Assembly (NCBI GenBank): GCA_001599355.1
Contig: BCGQ01000002.1
Coordinates: 1,067,554 to 1,131,553 of the forward strand
From: Nakazawaea peltata
Taxonomy: Eukaryota > Ascomycota > Pichiomycetes > Alaninales > Pachysolenaceae
Direction: 5' to 3'
Length of the DNA: 64,000 nucleotides
A model generated the notes under the pieces. The model saw only the letters and a program-made list of their open reading frames with translations, searched no databases and was not told where the DNA came from. Of this stretch, positions 17,829 through 28,226 are shown one piece after another; position 1 is the stretch's first letter, and each line of letters opens with the position of its first letter. The position numbers were made by a program, and so were the translations under genes.

Positions 17829-19085
17829 ATGTCCCAAAAAACTCTCCAAGCCATCAAGTTCGATTCAGAAACTGTGGAGTTAGAGATTCTCGATCAGCTC
17901 TTGATCCCTTACCAAACCGTTTACTTGTCTGTCCGTAACATTGATGAAGGATTCGAAGTCATCAAGAAGATGCAGGTACGCGGAGCACCTGCTATTGCAA
18001 TTGTGGGTAGTTTTTCCGTTGTTTGTGAATTGAAGGCAGCTGCTGAAGGTGCACTTCTGACTTATAAAGCCGATGATTTGAAGCTGTTTGTAAGTCAATT
18101 GAGTACCAGACTTGATTATCTTGTCACATCTCGTCCTACTGCTGTCAACTTGTTGAATCTGTGTAATGACATTAAACAAGTCGTACTGGATGTATCAAGC
18201 ACACTGTCTGCCAATGCTCAAGCTGTCTATGAAGCCGTCAAACTGTACGCAATCAAGCTTTATGAAGATGATTTGATCAATAACTTCAAGATTGGAGATA
18301 ATGGATATGAATACATTGCTACTGACTTGAAATCTCAAGGAATCACGTCGGGTCCTTTCAGTGTTATGACCATTTGTAACACTGGATCTCTTGCTACTTC
18401 TGGTCACGGTACCCTGTTGGGTATAATCAGATCTTTGTGGAAACGTCTGGCCGAAGACAAGGCTCTGGGAAAGCCATATCTTGACCATGTTTACGCATGT
18501 GAGACTCGTCCATATAATCAAGGGTCTCGTCTTACTTCATATGAGTTGGATTATGAACAGATTCCATTCACTTTGATCACCGATAACATGGTTTCTTTCT
18601 TAGTTGAATCCTTGACCAACAATAGTGACAGTGAGAATGTCAAATTGCCTAATAAGCTGCCACTTAAGTATATCATAGTAGGAGCTGATCGTATTGTGAA
18701 GAACGGTGATTTGGCCAACAAGATTGGAACTTTCCAATTGTCGTTGATTCTGTCTCTGTACTCTCCGGCCATCAAGTTCATTGGGGCCGCTCCAAGAACT
18801 ACGATCGATCTCACTAAATCCAGCGGAGCCGAGATTGTTATTGAGAACCGTCCAGCTATTGAATTGACTACATTAAAGGGAGCAGAATTGGACCCTGTTA
18901 CTGGAGAATATGTCAAGCAAGATGAAAATGTCAAATTGACCAAAGTCCAAGTACTGACCCTTGGAATTGATGTTTGGAATCCTGCATTTGACGTTACTCC
19001 TCATAGATTGATTGATTGTATTGTTACAGAGGATGAATGGATTGTTAAAAAGGGAGGAGAGTTTGATCTTTCAGTTAAGAAATGA
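17829..19085 (+). CDS. MRI1: Methylthioribose-1-phosphate isomerase
   Basis: 418 aa, close to the about 411 of S. cerevisiae Mri1. It converts 5-methylthioribose-1-phosphate to the ribulose form in the methionine salvage pathway (cytosol). Motifs of the eIF2B-like isomerase family are in order: RGAPAIAIVGSFSVV near residue 50, MTICNTGSLATSGHGTLLG with the catalytic Cys, ETRPYNQGSRLTSYEL, VGADRIVKNGDLANKIGT with the catalytic Asp, and APRTTID. The catalytic Cys distinguishes it from the eIF2B subunits. A short linker of Ser/Asn/Asp (TNNSDSENVKLPNKL) is an insertion relative to bacterial enzymes. Confidence 0.96.
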   Translation: MSQKTLQAIKFDSETVELEILDQLLIPYQTVYLSVRNIDEGFEVIKKMQVRGAPAIAIVGSFSVVCELKAAAEGALLTYKADDLKLFVSQLSTRLDYLVTSRPTAVNLLNLCNDIKQVVLDVSSTLSANAQAVYEAVKLYAIKLYEDDLINNFKIGDNGYEYIATDLKSQGITSGPFSVMTICNTGSLATSGHGTLLGIIRSLWKRLAEDKALGKPYLDHVYACETRPYNQGSRLTSYELDYEQIPFTLITDNMVSFLVESLTNNSDSENVKLPNKLPLKYIIVGADRIVKNGDLANKIGTFQLSLILSLYSPAIKFIGAAPRTTIDLTKSSGAEIVIENRPAIELTTLKGAELDPVTGEYVKQDENVKLTKVQVLTLGIDVWNPAFDVTPHRLIDCIVTEDEWIVKKGGEFDLSVKK

Positions 19086-19792
19086 TATACAGGCAACGGC
19101 ATGTACCTATGATAGAAGGTGGATACCACGCACTATATATGTTTTATATGCTATATGATGTCACTGAGGGTATCCTTATCTGTTATATATTCTCCTCATT
19201 TAATGCAACTTGTTATAGTTAAACTTAAGTTAACATCTATTGTAAATGGGCTATTGTAAATACAATTTCCCAATCCACCGTGCATGATCATCATGTCCAT
19301 CTTCCCCTCTCTAAATTTCCCGAATTGACTATCTCTAAGTGATCTCATGCGGGGTTTATTACCCAACATATTTGAAAAGGGGTAAATCTTGTAACGAATA
19401 GTCAAAATTATTAAATTAAGGGGTGCATAAAATTCGGAACGCATGTGATTAGTGAGAATAAAGAATATTGCAAGAACAAGGAGGAATCCCTGTCACATGC
19501 CAATCACTTGATAACGGTAGCTCATGCATTAATCACATGCTCGTCACCTGCACTAGTCATATATAAAGCAACTAATCTTCAATTAAATTCAAGTTCATTT
19601 AGATCTGTAGATTTTTAGATCTAGGAAAATTTTGGTAATTTGTAAGGAAATGGTGTCCTAGTAATAATTGCCGATCCCATGGTGACTTACTAATGATCAG
19701 TGACTGTCCCATCCTAATCTACATCTCATAATCTAACTCTTTTATTCAAATCACTATTTTTTTGGTTTTATATTTTCTATTCAACACTTTGT
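19086..19792. other. Convergent 3' region MRI1 / CHC1, 707 bp
   Basis: No supported gene. It is long for a convergent gap. It has several CACATG/CACTTG/CACCTG E-box-like hexamers at 19494-19552 followed by CATATATAAAGC at 19558-19569, which looks like a promoter with TATA box. That could drive an unannotated short transcript; no recognisable RNA follows. Confidence 0.4.
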
Positions 19793-22700
19793 TTAAAATC
19801 CATTTCCAAACCCGAATCCAGTTGGTTGTAATCCAATTGGTTGCAGAGGTCCAGTCAGCAATGGAGCACCCATTCCAGGTCCATTAGTAAGTAATAAACG
19901 AGGTCCAGTAGCTGATCCATTACCAGTCTCATCACCTTCCAGTTCCTTCAGCTCCAATTCACGTTTCTTCAAATCCAGATGAACCAGATCCAATTTCTCA
20001 TGTTGTTCACGAGTCTTAGTCAATACATATGGTTTAATGTAGTCATCCAACTTGTGTAACCAAGCCAACTCCAATACTACATCGTAACGGATCAAGTCAT
20101 AACAAGAGTATAACATAGCAATGAAACACTCAATGTTACCGGTCTCGACAAAGTAAGACAACAAGTCTTCGGCAATGTCTTGCTTTTGAGACAAGCAAGC
20201 AGTCTCAATGACATCTTCCCATAACTTATCGATCTTCAAGATACCCAACAGCTTAGCCCATTTCTTGTTGTTACGGTACAAGATAGCGGCGATTTGACGG
20301 AAGAAGACCAACTCGTGTTTCTCCAAACGCTCGGCTAATCCAAGGGCATCGAACTTGTCATTCGATTCTACAACACTACGTAAGGTCTTGTAATCCTCTT
20401 CCTCGATCAACAAGTCGTGGTACAGCAGATTAACTACCGAGTTATTCTTGTCCAAAACAGAGATCAAGAACGGCTTGATCATTGGCAAGTTATCGGACTT
20501 TTGGAAGATACGCACGACTCTTGGTAAATCGATACGAGGAGCCAAAACACTCAATAAATCAACTAATAATGGAGGATGTTCATTGACGTAGAAGTTCACC
20601 AGTTTGTAGTAGATTTCCAAGTTGGATACCTTGACTACGAGTTCCTTGAAAGAGGCGTGGTCGAAGGCCGATTCCGATCTCTCCATCATAGTCAAAGCAG
20701 CATTGTCCCACTCATCGTAATGACAGTACAAGAAGATTAATTCTGGCCATAAATGCAGCAGCTCACAGGCACGGATCACCTTTGGAATGTTGATACGAGA
20801 CCAGAACAATTTGAGGTGTTCCATGGTACGATCTGGGGCATATTTGGTGTACAAACAGGCCAACTCGGTGAACATACCCATATGAGCACGTTCCAAACCT
20901 AAACCTGCCTCGAATAACGAGATTAATTCGTTGAAATAACCATGGTATTCATACTTAGCAACGAGCTCCAGCAATTCATCGGCATGAACAATCAAGTTCA
21001 AACCACAAATTTGCAGTAAACGGAACTCCTTGTTATCGATACAGGCGTCGTTGACTTGTTTCCAGACACTGATGTTGGACAGTTTACGGGCACAGTCAAC
21101 GGCTGCTTGGTAATCTTTCAAGTAAACCAAGGTAGAAGCCAATTTGGAGTAATTGGAGACCGAGGAGAAGAGCAATTTGGCCAGCTCGTAGTTTCCTTGC
21201 TCGTACAACTTGTCTCCGATAGTTTCCAAATCGGCAACGTTGGTCAATTGCAAGAAATCTTCAATCTCAGTCAAACTGTTGGCGTTGGCATAAGCATTGA
21301 TGATAGCACCATCAATCTTTGGCTCTCTCAAGGTTTGTCTAGCCATCTTTAAGTATGGAATCAACTCCTCTTCCTTACCAGCATGCTCGGCAATCTCAAT
21401 AACGTTGTCGAAGTTCGAAGGATCATTCAGCTTGATATAAGATTCGATCAGTTCTGGGATTCTTAAACCGTTCAATTGGGCTCCACCTAATTGAGACCAT
21501 AATTCTGGCTTATCCAACTTCTCAACGTATTGTTCAGCACGGTCCAAACTCAAGATATCCTCACACAACACCTTCAAAGCTTGAGAATGTAACTCAAACT
21601 TGTCATAGACCTCAAAGGCCTCCTCGAGTAAGCCATTTTCAACACAAATAGAACCGATTTCTTCAGGATCATAAGAATCCAACTTGTCAATGTAAGAAGC
21701 AACTCTTGATGGGTCCAGTCTGACGGCAGTCAAGACAAGCAAACCTTGTAAAGATGGGTTATCGTTGAATGGAGAAGGTTCCAAGATGATCTTCTCCAAT
21801 AATTCGATCAATTCAGAAGGCAAGTCGGCTTCCATGAACAGCTTAACAGCGATCGAGATAGGTTCTGGGTCTTCCAATTCAGGAATGGCAGTTCCAACGA
21901 CTTGGTCGATCAATTGACGACGGTGCAAATTGGAATCATCCAAGACACGGGCCCAAAGTTCCAAATCTGAACGTTCCAAAAGGTAACGCAGTTGATATTT
22001 GTACATGGCGTTCTCATTGGTGATCTGGATCAACTCGTCATCGTTTTGTCCCTTCTTATAAGCAATATAAGCGAGGAATGGGTCACGTTTCTCACAGTAT
22101 TTACCTACAACACGGGTGTCATAGAGATCATTCTCCTTCAAGAACTTCTCTGGGTTGTTGTTGGAGTCGATGTAGATCTTAGCGAGTGTATCGTGAACAG
22201 CCTTGTCGGTAGAAGCACCAGAAGAAAGAGTAGCCTCAAGGTAAGGCAACAAAATCTTCAATCTGTTACGTTTTTCAACCTCATCTACAAGTTCTTGGAT
22301 AGGAACAAGACCAAGAACCGATTGTAAAAGAGACTTGATGATACTTTCGTCACAATCAACGTCTAACAATGCAGCAACTACAGCTGGAGTACGTGAAGCA
22401 TTGACTTGTTGGACGTAAATCTCGATGAACTTGAACAATTGGTTCTTGTACAAGTACAAAATCAAGTCATGGACGTAGTTATAACGATCACAAACGACAA
22501 TCAAAGGTAATTGGTCGTCCAATTTGGCCTCCTTCAAGAAGTTCTTAACCTTCTCACCATTGTAAACGTTGTTTTCACGGACAACACGTTCGATTTCTTT
22601 GACTTGACCCAATTTAGCAGCCAGTTGAATGTACTTAAGGACAACTTCTGGCTCTTGGGTAAGGTTGACGACCGACAGTAAGTAGTAGTATTCACCTTCG

Positions 22701-24817
22701 ACACATTTGAAGTCCTCAAAGATCTTAATCAAGGTAGGAGCACCGATCAAATCTGAGTATTTGGTGGCTACTTGAATAACAACCTGCAAATTTTGAGCCA
22801 TGTTCTTGCTCAACATCTCACGAAGACAAGCGACACTTTGCTCAACGTTCAATTTACCGAAATAAGCAACCAACCAATCAGCTGGTAAGACATTGGTATG
22901 GATAATGACACGTTTGATGTCTTTGATATCTTCATAATGCTCCAAAGCACGTTGGAAAAGACCGGCTTTCTCACATAAGACGGCAATAGAAGGCTTGTCA
23001 TAGTGGGAGAACATGTTGTTACCCAAAATAGCATCGGCGACTTGAGGCAGGTGTAACAAATTGACCTCTAAAAGACGAGTTTGCAAATGTCCTTGCAGAG
23101 GTTCATCTGATTTCAAGGCATCCAAGAGGAACAGAGTACCTTGTTGGATGTAATTTTGAGAAAGGAAAACATCTGCGGTCTTGGCGACATCCAAATCTGG
23201 TTTGGAGGCAAGCAATTGAACGGCAAATTCACTCAGCTTATCTGGGTTCAAACGTAAGATGTTCTGGATCAAAATAGTGTAATCTGGATGGTAACCAACC
23301 TTCTCACAGTAAGGCAAGATCTTGTCGAATTGGTCAAGTTCAGCGAGGGCTCCAACTACCTTGACAGGAACATTAGCTTTATAATAAATCAGTAAGGCAA
23401 GTTTTGTATCATATGGCTTGATAATGTCACCCAATTCTTCAGAACCAGTCAACTTGTCCTCTCCTATCCATTTCTCCAACAACTGTTTACGGTCTTGTTG
23501 TAATACAGGTTTAGCCAATTCTATGGACTCGAATTTGTTCAATGAACCTTTGTCAAGTAAGATGGAAAAGTATTGCAAGATTGGAGAAATTTGGCCTGGA
23601 GTAGCCTGAATGTTCTTCAATTTGGCAATGGTGTCAGGAGTTCTAAGTTGCTGAGACGACAGGGCAATCTTGGCGGCTCCAGCATAATCTCCAGTCAGTA
23701 AACTTTGTCCAAATTGTTGTTGGAACAAGTTCTCCAGTCCCGGGAATCCACCTCTGGAAGAAAGACTCAACAGCAATGGAGTATTGGCGAGTTTTTGTAA
23801 GACATAAGGAACGATACGATCTTTGGCGATCTCGACACTCAAAACTTGTCCACTACGGTTGACACAAAGAATACCAGTGGCTTCATTATAAGCACTAGCG
23901 GTGAAAACGGACTCGGAAGAGATACGGTTGACAAAGATGTTAGCACCAGACTCCAAATCATAAATATGGATGAACCCAAGCTTAGTCAACAAGTAGACAA
24001 TACCATATTTATCAGAAACTTGAAGAGAAACCGGGAAATCGTTTGGCAGATCCAGAGGGAAGAAAATATCAACGGTTTTCTTCTGGAAAACCGGCAGACC
24101 ATCGGTGTGGTCAATCTCAATGATATGCATTTGACCTCCTGAGACCCCACGGTTACCGCAAACAAACACCTGAGTGTCGACAGAAGCACCTTCTAAACGG
24201 AGCTTGGCGAATTTGGACACGTGACCCTCGATAGCCTGGGAGATGTTTCTCAGTTTGGAGTAAAGTTGGATATGACCGGCGATACGGCCGTCTTCTTGCA
24301 GGATACCGGTGACGGCGAACCAAGAATGCAGTTCATTGGCGACGAAATTGATGATCTGAGCGTTATTCAAACTGGCGTGACGGTCGGCAAGCTTAACTGG
24401 TCCATTGTTAGTACCGTCAAAGATATTCCAAGTGAAGATTTGCGACAGGGTGACCAAACCAAGCACCTGAGAATCGAGCCAGCGCCAATAAACAACAGGC
24501 TCGGACATGGTGAAGGATTTCAACCGTTGTTTGGACTCGAGGTTGAAGATCTGAAGCGTTGTTCCATTGGCGCGTAACGAGATGATCATCTGATCCGGGT
24601 GCATGATGGCGTTGTCGGCGGACATGTTCTTTCTTGTGACGGCGTTGTTGTTTTTCAAGTCGATGATGGCGACCGAGTTGCCGCCCGCGCCCTGCTCACG
24701 TACGCACACGTATCTGTCCGACTCCAAAGTGGTGGAGCGGAACTCGAGCGACAGTGGGGCGACCCCAAGGGCGGTCAACTGGGCCAATTCGGTGAATTCA
24801 ATGGGGATATCAGACAT
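19793..24817 (-). CDS. CHC1: Clathrin heavy chain
   Basis: 1674 aa, close to the 1653 of S. cerevisiae Chc1. It forms the triskelion that coats endocytic and trans-Golgi vesicles. The first about 330 residues are the seven-blade propeller that binds adaptors (MSDIPIEFTELAQLTALGV, then ESDRYVCVREQ and NAIMHPDQMIISLRANGTTL). A linker and a long alpha-zigzag of clathrin heavy-chain repeats follow to about residue 1580, with the leg and trimerisation region near the end. The C-terminal tail (PLLTGPLQPIGLQPTGFGF) is Gly/Pro/Leu rich. No break or intron is seen; codon choice is that of a strongly expressed gene. Confidence 0.98.
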   Translation of the reverse strand: MSDIPIEFTELAQLTALGVAPLSLEFRSTTLESDRYVCVREQGAGGNSVAIIDLKNNNAVTRKNMSADNAIMHPDQMIISLRANGTTLQIFNLESKQRLKSFTMSEPVVYWRWLDSQVLGLVTLSQIFTWNIFDGTNNGPVKLADRHASLNNAQIINFVANELHSWFAVTGILQEDGRIAGHIQLYSKLRNISQAIEGHVSKFAKLRLEGASVDTQVFVCGNRGVSGGQMHIIEIDHTDGLPVFQKKTVDIFFPLDLPNDFPVSLQVSDKYGIVYLLTKLGFIHIYDLESGANIFVNRISSESVFTASAYNEATGILCVNRSGQVLSVEIAKDRIVPYVLQKLANTPLLLSLSSRGGFPGLENLFQQQFGQSLLTGDYAGAAKIALSSQQLRTPDTIAKLKNIQATPGQISPILQYFSILLDKGSLNKFESIELAKPVLQQDRKQLLEKWIGEDKLTGSEELGDIIKPYDTKLALLIYYKANVPVKVVGALAELDQFDKILPYCEKVGYHPDYTILIQNILRLNPDKLSEFAVQLLASKPDLDVAKTADVFLSQNYIQQGTLFLLDALKSDEPLQGHLQTRLLEVNLLHLPQVADAILGNNMFSHYDKPSIAVLCEKAGLFQRALEHYEDIKDIKRVIIHTNVLPADWLVAYFGKLNVEQSVACLREMLSKNMAQNLQVVIQVATKYSDLIGAPTLIKIFEDFKCVEGEYYYLLSVVNLTQEPEVVLKYIQLAAKLGQVKEIERVVRENNVYNGEKVKNFLKEAKLDDQLPLIVVCDRYNYVHDLILYLYKNQLFKFIEIYVQQVNASRTPAVVAALLDVDCDESIIKSLLQSVLGLVPIQELVDEVEKRNRLKILLPYLEATLSSGASTDKAVHDTLAKIYIDSNNNPEKFLKENDLYDTRVVGKYCEKRDPFLAYIAYKKGQNDDELIQITNENAMYKYQLRYLLERSDLELWARVLDDSNLHRRQLIDQVVGTAIPELEDPEPISIAVKLFMEADLPSELIELLEKIILEPSPFNDNPSLQGLLVLTAVRLDPSRVASYIDKLDSYDPEEIGSICVENGLLEEAFEVYDKFELHSQALKVLCEDILSLDRAEQYVEKLDKPELWSQLGGAQLNGLRIPELIESYIKLNDPSNFDNVIEIAEHAGKEEELIPYLKMARQTLREPKIDGAIINAYANANSLTEIEDFLQLTNVADLETIGDKLYEQGNYELAKLLFSSVSNYSKLASTLVYLKDYQAAVDCARKLSNISVWKQVNDACIDNKEFRLLQICGLNLIVHADELLELVAKYEYHGYFNELISLFEAGLGLERAHMGMFTELACLYTKYAPDRTMEHLKLFWSRINIPKVIRACELLHLWPELIFLYCHYDEWDNAALTMMERSESAFDHASFKELVVKVSNLEIYYKLVNFYVNEHPPLLVDLLSVLAPRIDLPRVVRIFQKSDNLPMIKPFLISVLDKNNSVVNLLYHDLLIEEEDYKTLRSVVESNDKFDALGLAERLEKHELVFFRQIAAILYRNNKKWAKLLGILKIDKLWEDVIETACLSQKQDIAEDLLSYFVETGNIECFIAMLYSCYDLIRYDVVLELAWLHKLDDYIKPYVLTKTREQHEKLDLVHLDLKKRELELKELEGDETGNGSATGPRLLLTNGPGMGAPLLTGPLQPIGLQPTGFGFGNGF

Positions 24818-25526
24818 CGTTAGGACGAAAGGCGCAGTGCTTGCTACTCAATTCGGCTTTAATTGATGGATTGATTGCTCAATTGATGTGGAATGGAAGA
24901 GTGGGTTTAAATGTTTTTGAGGATAATTTTGGGGGGGGCGGCGGCTTTCTGAGATTGATTTGCTGGCAATTGGGGTGCGCACGACCAAATTGGGGCACGG
25001 ATCAAGGAGGAGGGGGGCATGACAATTGGGGAAATTTACACGACTAAATTGATATATCAGGCAGTTATGTTATAAAGAGAGGGATGATAGTTGGAATTGG
25101 ATGATCTGTTTTGACTCGGTAGGTTGGGTCTGGTAGGTTGTAGTTGGTAGGCTGTAGCTGGTAGGCTGTATCTGGTAGGCTGTATCTGGTAGGCTGTCTC
25201 TGGTATGTTGTCTCTGTTAAATAGCCCCTGCTAAATTGTCTGTTCTCTTTCTTTATTGTTTTTCCCCAGCTTACACTTCCGTTTCTGCCCTATCACCCTG
25301 CCCCGATCACTATTTCCTGCCCGATAAAGCTCAATTTTTCATTTTTCAGTCTCAGAACATCATAACACCAATTTCCATACTCTGACCATTTCAACATCAT
25401 AACACCAACAAACACCCCCAATACATATAGACCATTTCATAGTTTACTGATCATTGTCGGCTGATCGCTTGTCTCTCCTCTCTACTGCCACTCCCCCTAC
25501 AATCATCAATAATCTAATTATCTATT
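24818..25526. other. Region upstream of CHC1, with 14-bp minisatellite
   Basis: No gene. It holds the CHC1 promoter on the minus strand. Contents: an 8-G run near 24931, two RCACGACY sites (24979-24986, 25038-25045), a 14-bp tandem repeat (25118-25215), and TGCCC repeats at 25280-25320. Confidence 0.55.
25118..25215 (+). repeat. 14-bp minisatellite, 7 units
   Basis: Seven head-to-tail units with consensus GGTAGGCTGTATCT start at 25118, 25132, 25146, 25160, 25174, 25188 and 25202. Units 4 and 5 are identical; the outer ones carry one to four changes, as when an array grows from its middle. Confidence 0.9.
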
Positions 25527-27338
25527 TCATTTACGTAATTGCTTCTCAATAAGACTCAAAATACCAACTCCATTGGCATATTCAGTCCATTGATCCTTCG
25601 TTTCAAACTCCTCTACATTATCTTCGTAGCTGAACGACTTTTCCAACCATTCATCATAGCCCAATCCTAACCCCTTCTTTTCACAAAGATACGACCAAAT
25701 AGATTTGTAGCATCCTCCTAAAGCACAGGCGTCATTCAATTCAACTTTATAATCACCTTGAGTAGCCCCCAAAATCGAAGCGAATTTCTGGATAATTTGA
25801 AGATTCTTGGCTGCTCCTCCTACATAGTAAACTTTATTAGGATGAGATGTCAACAGTTGTGGAGATTGCTTGATTCCGTCACTCTCAATGGTTCCATACT
25901 CTTTCAAAATATCCAAAGCCTTTTGTTGCTCATCACTGAAAGTGTTTGCATCGGAGTCGGATCCTTCTTCTGCACTAACCATCATTGGACCAGCTCTCAA
26001 TCTACAACTTAACAGTTGACTCTCTACAATACTGACTACATCCTGTTCAACAGGCCATGAATCTACCTCTTTCAACTGGTGGTTGGAATACTCGAATCTC
26101 CTGGTCTGCAGTAAACAGTTAGGAACGATTTCTCCCTTGTCGAAATAGACACCCAATTTAGATCCACCATTCAAAGGCTTCAGCAGAGAAAGAATCTCTC
26201 CAAATTGAGTCCAATCCGACCCATTACCCCCATTCAACTTCTTATTGATCTCAACACGAGGCAATGACCCATTACAGTAACAAATCATACCCATATAAGC
26301 ATCTGGGATCGTTGGATGTTTGAAAAGATGGTAATTAGGAGAAGAAACATACTTATCGGTAACCAATAAAACAGTAGTGGAAGTTCCCAAAGAAATCAAA
26401 ATATCATTTGTAGCTAATGGTAACAGCAAAATAGTTGCAAGATTATCACCAGTGAAAGGATAGATTTGACAGTCTGGAGGGAATCCATAACGTTCACAGA
26501 AGTACGGAGAGATTGCCGAAATCAGCTTGTAACCTACTTTGTCTACAGAAGGGCCGATTTTCAGTTTCAACAGATCTACAGCCAGTTTAGTTTTCAGAGG
26601 GTCAGATTCTCCGTCAATCTTTGGATGAGCACTTGCCAGTACCAGGAGCAAATTATCATCCCATTTGGAGGCACCAATATCGTACAAATTCATACCACAA
26701 GCATCGGATTCTTCGATATTGGTGATAAAACCAGTGAACAAAGAAGCCAAGAATGAAGAAACCAATGAAATACGAAGAGTAGCAGCGTAGATCTCAGGTT
26801 TCTTCTTAGATATTTTACGAATTTGAGAACCGGTAAAACGGTAGTGCAGACGAGAACCAGTAACTTTACTTAATCCGAATTCATCCCCAGCAGCTTCCTC
26901 AAAGAGAGGTAATTCTTCTCCGGTGGAATGATCTTGCCAATTTGGAGAATGGTTAGTAGCAAAACAATCCAAATCAAGTTGTTCTCCTAAAGACTGATCA
27001 GCTCTTAAAGAAGCCAACCTGTCAGGCAGCAGCTGGGACCAAAAAATTGACCCATGTTGCTGACAAGAACCACTCATTCCCCGCACTCTGTTGAATGGAA
27101 ATCCATCCAGTTTCATATTTTGTAAAATCAAATCTACCGATTCGATCCACATTTCGACCGGAGAATAGATTTCTCCTGTCTCATCGTTGCTTCTGACACC
27201 ATTACGAATGTCGTATTTCTCCAGAAACTCGGCATCGAAATCAACACGGTAAGTCTTGAAATGTTTGAGCTTGTCATCAGTGACGATGATCTTGATCAGC
27301 TGGGTGGACAAATCGAAACCCAAAAATAAGTCGGACAT
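25527..27338 (-). CDS. XKS1: Xylulokinase
   Basis: 603 aa, about the length of S. cerevisiae Xks1 (600). It phosphorylates D-xylulose to xylulose-5-phosphate, feeding the pentose phosphate pathway. FGGY-kinase motifs are FLGFDLSTQLIKIIV at residues 5-19, GMSGSCQQHGSIFW, NWQDHSTG, the phosphate loop SLGTSTTVLLVTD, and VGGAAKNLQIIQKFASILG. Its ATG lies 6 bp after the stop codon of the SPC1-like gene on the same strand and in the same frame, so its promoter must lie inside that gene or the two share a transcript. Xylitol dehydrogenase lies just upstream on the same strand. Confidence 0.94.
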   Translation of the reverse strand: MSDLFLGFDLSTQLIKIIVTDDKLKHFKTYRVDFDAEFLEKYDIRNGVRSNDETGEIYSPVEMWIESVDLILQNMKLDGFPFNRVRGMSGSCQQHGSIFWSQLLPDRLASLRADQSLGEQLDLDCFATNHSPNWQDHSTGEELPLFEEAAGDEFGLSKVTGSRLHYRFTGSQIRKISKKKPEIYAATLRISLVSSFLASLFTGFITNIEESDACGMNLYDIGASKWDDNLLLVLASAHPKIDGESDPLKTKLAVDLLKLKIGPSVDKVGYKLISAISPYFCERYGFPPDCQIYPFTGDNLATILLLPLATNDILISLGTSTTVLLVTDKYVSSPNYHLFKHPTIPDAYMGMICYCNGSLPRVEINKKLNGGNGSDWTQFGEILSLLKPLNGGSKLGVYFDKGEIVPNCLLQTRRFEYSNHQLKEVDSWPVEQDVVSIVESQLLSCRLRAGPMMVSAEEGSDSDANTFSDEQQKALDILKEYGTIESDGIKQSPQLLTSHPNKVYYVGGAAKNLQIIQKFASILGATQGDYKVELNDACALGGCYKSIWSYLCEKKGLGLGYDEWLEKSFSYEDNVEEFETKDQWTEYANGVGILSLIEKQLRK

Positions 27339-27344
27339 TGTTAA

Positions 27345-27560
27345 TTAATTCTTGTTTTTCGAACCGTATGGAGGAACAATTACACCCAAAGCGACTAAAT
27401 ATCCAATTCCAAATACCAAATACAGCACACTGTAATCTTGTAAAGCGTAAGATAAAATACACAGGACGGTGGCACTGATTGCAAGCAAGGATTTAGTTTT
27501 GACGGCGGCAGATTTTTGGGATTCAAAATCGATTGCTCCGAATTCAAGAACAGAGTTCAT
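27345..27560 (-). CDS. SPC1: Signal peptidase complex subunit 1-like (SPCS1), 71 aa
   Basis: Two hydrophobic segments (about residues 23-41 and 45-63) are joined by a short QDYS turn. The N-terminus reads GAIDFESQK and the second helix ends VIVPPY. This matches the SPC1/SPCS1 family pattern (IDF-x-SQ or MD-x-GQK; Q-Q between helices; PPWP or PAYP after helix 2). The family is a non-catalytic part of the ER signal peptidase, with both termini cytosolic. It is shorter than S. cerevisiae Spc1 (94 aa), mostly at the C-terminus. Its TAA at 27347-27345 is followed by only TTA ACA before the xylulokinase ATG, in frame. Confidence 0.7.
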   Translation of the reverse strand: MNSVLEFGAIDFESQKSAAVKTKSLLAISATVLCILSYALQDYSVLYLVFGIGYLVALGVIVPPYGSKNKN

Positions 27561-28226
27561 TTCTATTCAATTTCTCCGTATAGATTAAGCGGTCAAGAGC
27601 CTATTTATATCCCCTCTCATTTCTTGACCCGCTTCATAGTGAGCTTATTTTTTTGTGTGATTCGACGGCTACGTGGCGTCCTGAAAGGAGAGGTGTTGCT
27701 TACCGCGCGCTTGCGCGCTTGCGCTCGCGCGGGCTGTTTTTGATGGTGTGCGGATCCGGATAAGAGAGGTGGACGGCATCGGAGTTTCCCCGGATTTGTG
27801 TTGGTTTGGGTTCGGGGGTCGGAACGAAGGTGGTGCGAGGGGTGCAGGCGGCGTTGGGTGATGCGGATGGCATGCAGGGATGGGTCACGTTATTATGGGG
27901 GGTTGACGGGTGGATTGATGGGTGGAGGCTTATCTTAAGTTAGGGGTTGGCTGGCTGGGTTGGGCTGGGGTCAAGTCAAGGGACTGACTGATGATCAGTA
28001 GAACAATCCTGTTATTTGTGAGGGGAATAATTAGGATCTGGGAGTAGTTTAGTTAGTGATATGCACGGTTGACGAGTCGGTTGGATCCGGTCTTGGCCAA
28101 TCAAAGCTGCTCATCTTGACGCATAATGCACCCCACAATTTCACATATCAAAAATCGGGTCGTGGTATTTCCGATCTTTCTTAACCTACTCATCTACTAA
28201 CAATTCCACACTATCAATTATATTAT
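27561..28226. promoter_or_regulatory. Region between SPC1-like and xylitol dehydrogenase
   Basis: No gene. It has to hold the promoter of the SPC1-like gene and, perhaps, of xylulokinase. A GC-rich stretch made of overlapping GCGCTTGCGC units lies at 27706-27735, and the next 250 bp are G-rich. The shared hexamer-rich phrase ACCGCGCGCTTG also occurs near 56248. Confidence 0.45.
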
